This document shows, one piece after another, positions 61,666 to 64,000 of a stretch of DNA of 64,000 nt (position 1 is the stretch's first letter; each line of letters opens with the position of its first letter). The notes under the pieces are model-generated. The model did no database searches. It was not told where the DNA came from and saw only the letters and a program-made list of their open reading frames with translations. Made by a program: the position numbers and the translations under genes. The DNA is from Opitutaceae bacterium (GTDB lineage: Bacteria > Verrucomicrobiota > Verrucomicrobiia > Opitutales > Opitutaceae), in the NCBI GenBank assembly GCA_028284235.1, contig JANQSC010000054.1:186001-250000 (forward strand), written 5' to 3'.

Positions 61666-62721
61666 CTACGTTTGAGGCGTTACCGTGTTGCCATCCTGCC
61701 AGACGCCGCGAACGAGGGTGAGTTTCGCGTATTCCGGTTCTCCTTGTTCGTTTCGGTTGATCTGATCGATCACCAAGTCGATCGCCGCGGCGCCGACGTG
61801 TTTGCCGTCTAGGTAGACTCCTGCCATATCGTTGTTCGGATCCATATGTACAAGATCGACGTACCCAACGCCTTTAGGAATGGATACTCGCATGCGTCTC
61901 AGGAATTCCGGTACGAAATCATGGTAGCTCAACACCACGTCCGGCTGGTGCTTTTCGAACCAGTGTTTAAACTCGCCGTAGGCCGCCTCAAGGCCTTCCT
62001 CGGAGTGAAAAAAAGAGGTAAGAAGAACGGGAATTTGGTTCTTTTTGGGAATCCCCTGCTGGTAGGTAAGGAGTCCAGCCGACCAATGGCATTCGTTGAG
62101 ATGTTCAATTTGCGAGGGTACGGCCAGACCGATACGACGGTAGCCCAGTTGAGTGAGTTTGTTGATCGCGGTTGTGATGTCTTTCGTGTAGTCGCGAGCC
62201 GCCCGATGCATTTGCGGGCTTTTGACGGAATAGCCCATAGTGGCGCAAGCGAATCGAGAGATGTCCATGTCCATGCGGGCGTTCATCTCAAACTGAGGTA
62301 TGATTATCAGGGCGATGATGCCGCGGCTGCGCAGAATCGTGTTGAGGCGTTTGGGGGACAGGTCCGGCTGGCCGAGCCAAAAATGATCTAGTTTGTAGTT
62401 GAAGGCTTCCGCCCGTTCGCGACAACCTTGGATAAACGGCGGGAGGGACTTCCACTTTTTCCATCCGTTCCTTTGGGGAAAGAGATCGATCAAGCCTATG
62501 GTTCCAGTGGTCTGCGTCTTGCGTGTTCGCTTCAGTTGCGACATGAGAGCGGATACCATGGGACTGGGTCTGTATCCAATTTCTTGGGCTACTTTTTGGA
62601 TGCGCTCGCAGGTCTCTCGGCTCTGCATTGGATCGTTGCGAAGGGCTCGGCTAACGGTGCTGCGAGAAAGCCCGGTCCGGTCCGCGATTGTCTGAAGCGT
62701 TGGCTGAATATCCGTCTTCAT
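61666..62721 (-). CDS. LacI-family transcriptional regulator, second copy
   Basis: Regulator of about 351 residues. ATG 62721 gives MKTDIQPTLQTIADRTGLSR directly ahead of the helix-turn-helix (LQTIADRTGLSRSTVSRALR). The upstream frame begins at TTG 62757 without support. As in the LacI protein at 21586, the hinge is atypical (PSPMVSALMSQL). The effector-binding domain (GTIGLIDLFPQ, YRRIGLAVPSQ, PKGVGYVDL) belongs to the same subfamily as that regulator. It is divergent from the DapA-family gene across 172 bp, which makes that gene its likely target. I found no repeat matching operators O1-O3 there. Confidence 0.88.
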   Translation of the reverse strand: MKTDIQPTLQTIADRTGLSRSTVSRALRNDPMQSRETCERIQKVAQEIGYRPSPMVSALMSQLKRTRKTQTTGTIGLIDLFPQRNGWKKWKSLPPFIQGCRERAEAFNYKLDHFWLGQPDLSPKRLNTILRSRGIIALIIIPQFEMNARMDMDISRFACATMGYSVKSPQMHRAARDYTKDITTAINKLTQLGYRRIGLAVPSQIEHLNECHWSAGLLTYQQGIPKKNQIPVLLTSFFHSEEGLEAAYGEFKHWFEKHQPDVVLSYHDFVPEFLRRMRVSIPKGVGYVDLVHMDPNNDMAGVYLDGKHVGAAAIDLVIDQINRNEQGEPEYAKLTLVRGVWQDGNTVTPQT

Positions 62722-62893
62722 GGGGGCAGGCGTAGCGCGAATGCGGCGCTTTTGCAACGAATTGTGAAATATCTCTGTGGACGGCAGCGGTAGAGGGGCG
62801 CTTTGATGTTGGCGTTTTCTTTAGGTTCCCGGATCGACAGCTTGAAGTCGGATGAGCATTCGCTTCCTGCATCTCAGTTTCCAGATTTAAACT

Positions 62894-63859
62894 ATGAAAC
62901 AAACCGATAATTACAGAGGCATTTTTACGATCCCTTCCACGCCTTTTCAAGAGGATGGGCAAATTGATGTAGAGGGATTTCGTCGAGTGGTTGACTTTTG
63001 TATCGAGTGCGGGGCCCACGGGCTTGTCTACCCGGTCAATGCGAGCGAGTGGATTCATCTCACCGATGATGAACGCCTGAAGCTCACGGAGATTCTGGTC
63101 GAACAAAACGCCGGTCGGTTGCCGGTGGTGGTGAGCGTGACCTCCAACAGCAAGGAGGGGTCCTCGCGATTTGCGTCCCATGCTGCTAGTGTAGGAGCGG
63201 ACGCCTTGATTGCGATGCCGCCAGTCGTACGGATGCGAGATCATTCGGAAAAAGTAATCTACGAGTATTTTCAAGAGATCTCGAATGTAGCGAAGCTTCC
63301 CATCTTCATACAGAATTGGACCGGTCCAATCGGAACGGTCATGTCGTCAAATTTCCTATTGCGGCTCTGTCGTGAGATCGAGCACGTCAGCTATATCAAG
63401 GAGGAGACAATCCCGAGCACGACGCGCTTGACGGAAATCGTGGAGGGGAATGATGGTTCGGTGAAAGGATTTTTCGGTGGTTCGGGAGGTCGCTATCTGA
63501 TCGAGGAATACCTCAGGAAAACGGACGGCAATATGCCAGGCTGTCACGTGACGGATGTCGTCGTGGCCTTTTGGAACGCCCTGGAAAACGGGGACGATGC
63601 GCGAGCTCAGCATATCTACAAGGAGATGGCTCCGCTCTTCTTTTTCGAGTCGCAGCTCTCGGGTTGCTATAAAGAAGTCTTGAAGCGTCGTGGCGTGATT
63701 GACTGCGCGAAGAAAAGGAACGGGGACATGCCCCTGGATGCAATCGCATCCGAGTATCTCGACCGAGTTCTACAGGATTTAGAGCCGCTCATGACTTGGG
63801 GCAAATCGACCGGAACGCAATCGCAAGGAGATCAAGAGATATCAGGAGTAGCAGTTTAA
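62894..63859 (+). CDS. DapA/NanA-family aldolase
   Basis: Class I aldolase-family protein of 321 residues related to dihydrodipicolinate synthase, N-acetylneuraminate lyase and KDG-type aldolases. FTIPSTPFQEDGQIDVEGF, LVYPVNASEW (replacing the usual GTTGE substrate loop), VSVTSN, DALIAMPPV and YIKEET (Schiff-base Lys) are visible. The changed substrate loop and a divergent LacI regulator argue for a catabolic keto-acid aldolase rather than lysine biosynthesis. No clear ribosome-binding site. It could use KDG or a related deoxy-keto acid (inference). Confidence 0.85.
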   Translation: MKQTDNYRGIFTIPSTPFQEDGQIDVEGFRRVVDFCIECGAHGLVYPVNASEWIHLTDDERLKLTEILVEQNAGRLPVVVSVTSNSKEGSSRFASHAASVGADALIAMPPVVRMRDHSEKVIYEYFQEISNVAKLPIFIQNWTGPIGTVMSSNFLLRLCREIEHVSYIKEETIPSTTRLTEIVEGNDGSVKGFFGGSGGRYLIEEYLRKTDGNMPGCHVTDVVVAFWNALENGDDARAQHIYKEMAPLFFFESQLSGCYKEVLKRRGVIDCAKKRNGDMPLDAIASEYLDRVLQDLEPLMTWGKSTGTQSQGDQEISGVAV

Positions 63860-64000
63860 AGACGTCGCGAACTGCCCGCTGCAGCGTTAGCTGCGATTGA
63901 GCGCGCCAAGTCGTTGGATCCGATTTACGAATACAAGTTCTACAGAAATGAGAGCGTTTCTAGGTGATTCGCTCCAGTGGTCTAGTGCCATCGAGCTGGT
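63860..64000 (+). other. Right edge of the window, no assigned gene
   Basis: The aldolase frame stays open for 35 codons after its TAA, to a TGA at 63965-63967, giving a protein-like tail (AALAAIERAKSLDPIYEYKF). There is no start codon of its own and I recognise no family. It may be a remnant or chance. Nothing else is recognisable up to the window end. Confidence 0.35.

Noticed and set aside
1-64000. CRISPR arrays, tRNA or rRNA genes, prophage
   Set aside because: No regularly spaced direct repeats, no cloverleaf with a TTCGAxxC arm and no phage-type genes were noticed on reading.

Overview
The window looks like a chromosomal segment of a marine-type Verrucomicrobiota bacterium, probably Opitutales-like. 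The lineage call is inference. It rests on giant TonB-dependent receptors sharing an 'ELSPFxV ... GYRATSTLAG' N-terminus, several formylglycine sulfatases, a PVC-type dehydrogenase/cytochrome c protein, a DUF1501 relic, moderately GC-rich DNA, weak or absent Shine-Dalgarno sequences and several TTG/GTG starts. No rRNA, tRNA, CRISPR array or phage module was seen. Almost everything concerns capture and breakdown of uronic-acid-rich, probably sulfated, polysaccharide.

Layout. 0-9.3 kb: a surface-signalling cassette. It holds the 3' part of one STN-type TonB receptor, an ECF sigma factor, a FecR anti-sigma factor and a second STN-TonB receptor, ending at a terminator hairpin beside a complete MITE-like element. 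9.5-21.3 kb (minus strand): a long operon-like series read from uxuA down through an RraA-like aldolase, a clan-A glycosidase, two GH28 polygalacturonase-type enzymes, a beta-propeller lipoprotein, a GH115-like enzyme, a phytanoyl-CoA-dioxygenase-like protein and an NHL propeller. 21.4-32 kb (plus strand): a divergent LacI-family regulator, a TonB receptor, uxaC, a fructuronate-reductase-like SDR, a sodium/solute symporter and a secreted propeller protein. Together uxaC, the SDR and uxuA form a glucuronate -> fructuronate -> mannonate -> KDG route. Three matching 17-bp palindromes flank the regulator and lie ahead of both arms, which suggests one uronate regulon.

32-43 kb: smaller units. These are a secreted FAD oxidoreductase, an HpcH/HpaI aldolase, a second symporter translationally coupled to a D-2-hydroxyacid dehydrogenase, a minus-strand group (Gfo/Idh oxidoreductase, Ldh2-type dehydrogenase, sialidase-fold protein), a second exported sialidase-fold protein and a second PhyH-type oxygenase. 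43-52.4 kb: an AraC regulator, two adjacent sulfatases, a siderophore-type TonB receptor preceded by an unusual multi-stem inverted-repeat element, a FAD oxidoreductase and a convergent GntR/LacI-hybrid regulator. A palindrome upstream of this last regulator recurs 11.5 kb away, upstream of the exported sialidase-fold gene, linking the two.

52.4-64 kb: about 0.6 kb without a recognisable gene, a DUF1501 fragment abutting a partial MITE, then a 1462-residue three-part fusion (sulfatase, PVC dehydrogenase/HEAT, cytochrome c). After that come an FG-GAP/lyase-like propeller, a VOC protein, a secreted alditol-oxidase-like flavoprotein, a second LacI regulator and a DapA-family aldolase. The most unusual items are the sulfatase-cytochrome fusion, the two operator families and the folded element at 47.04-47.19 kb.
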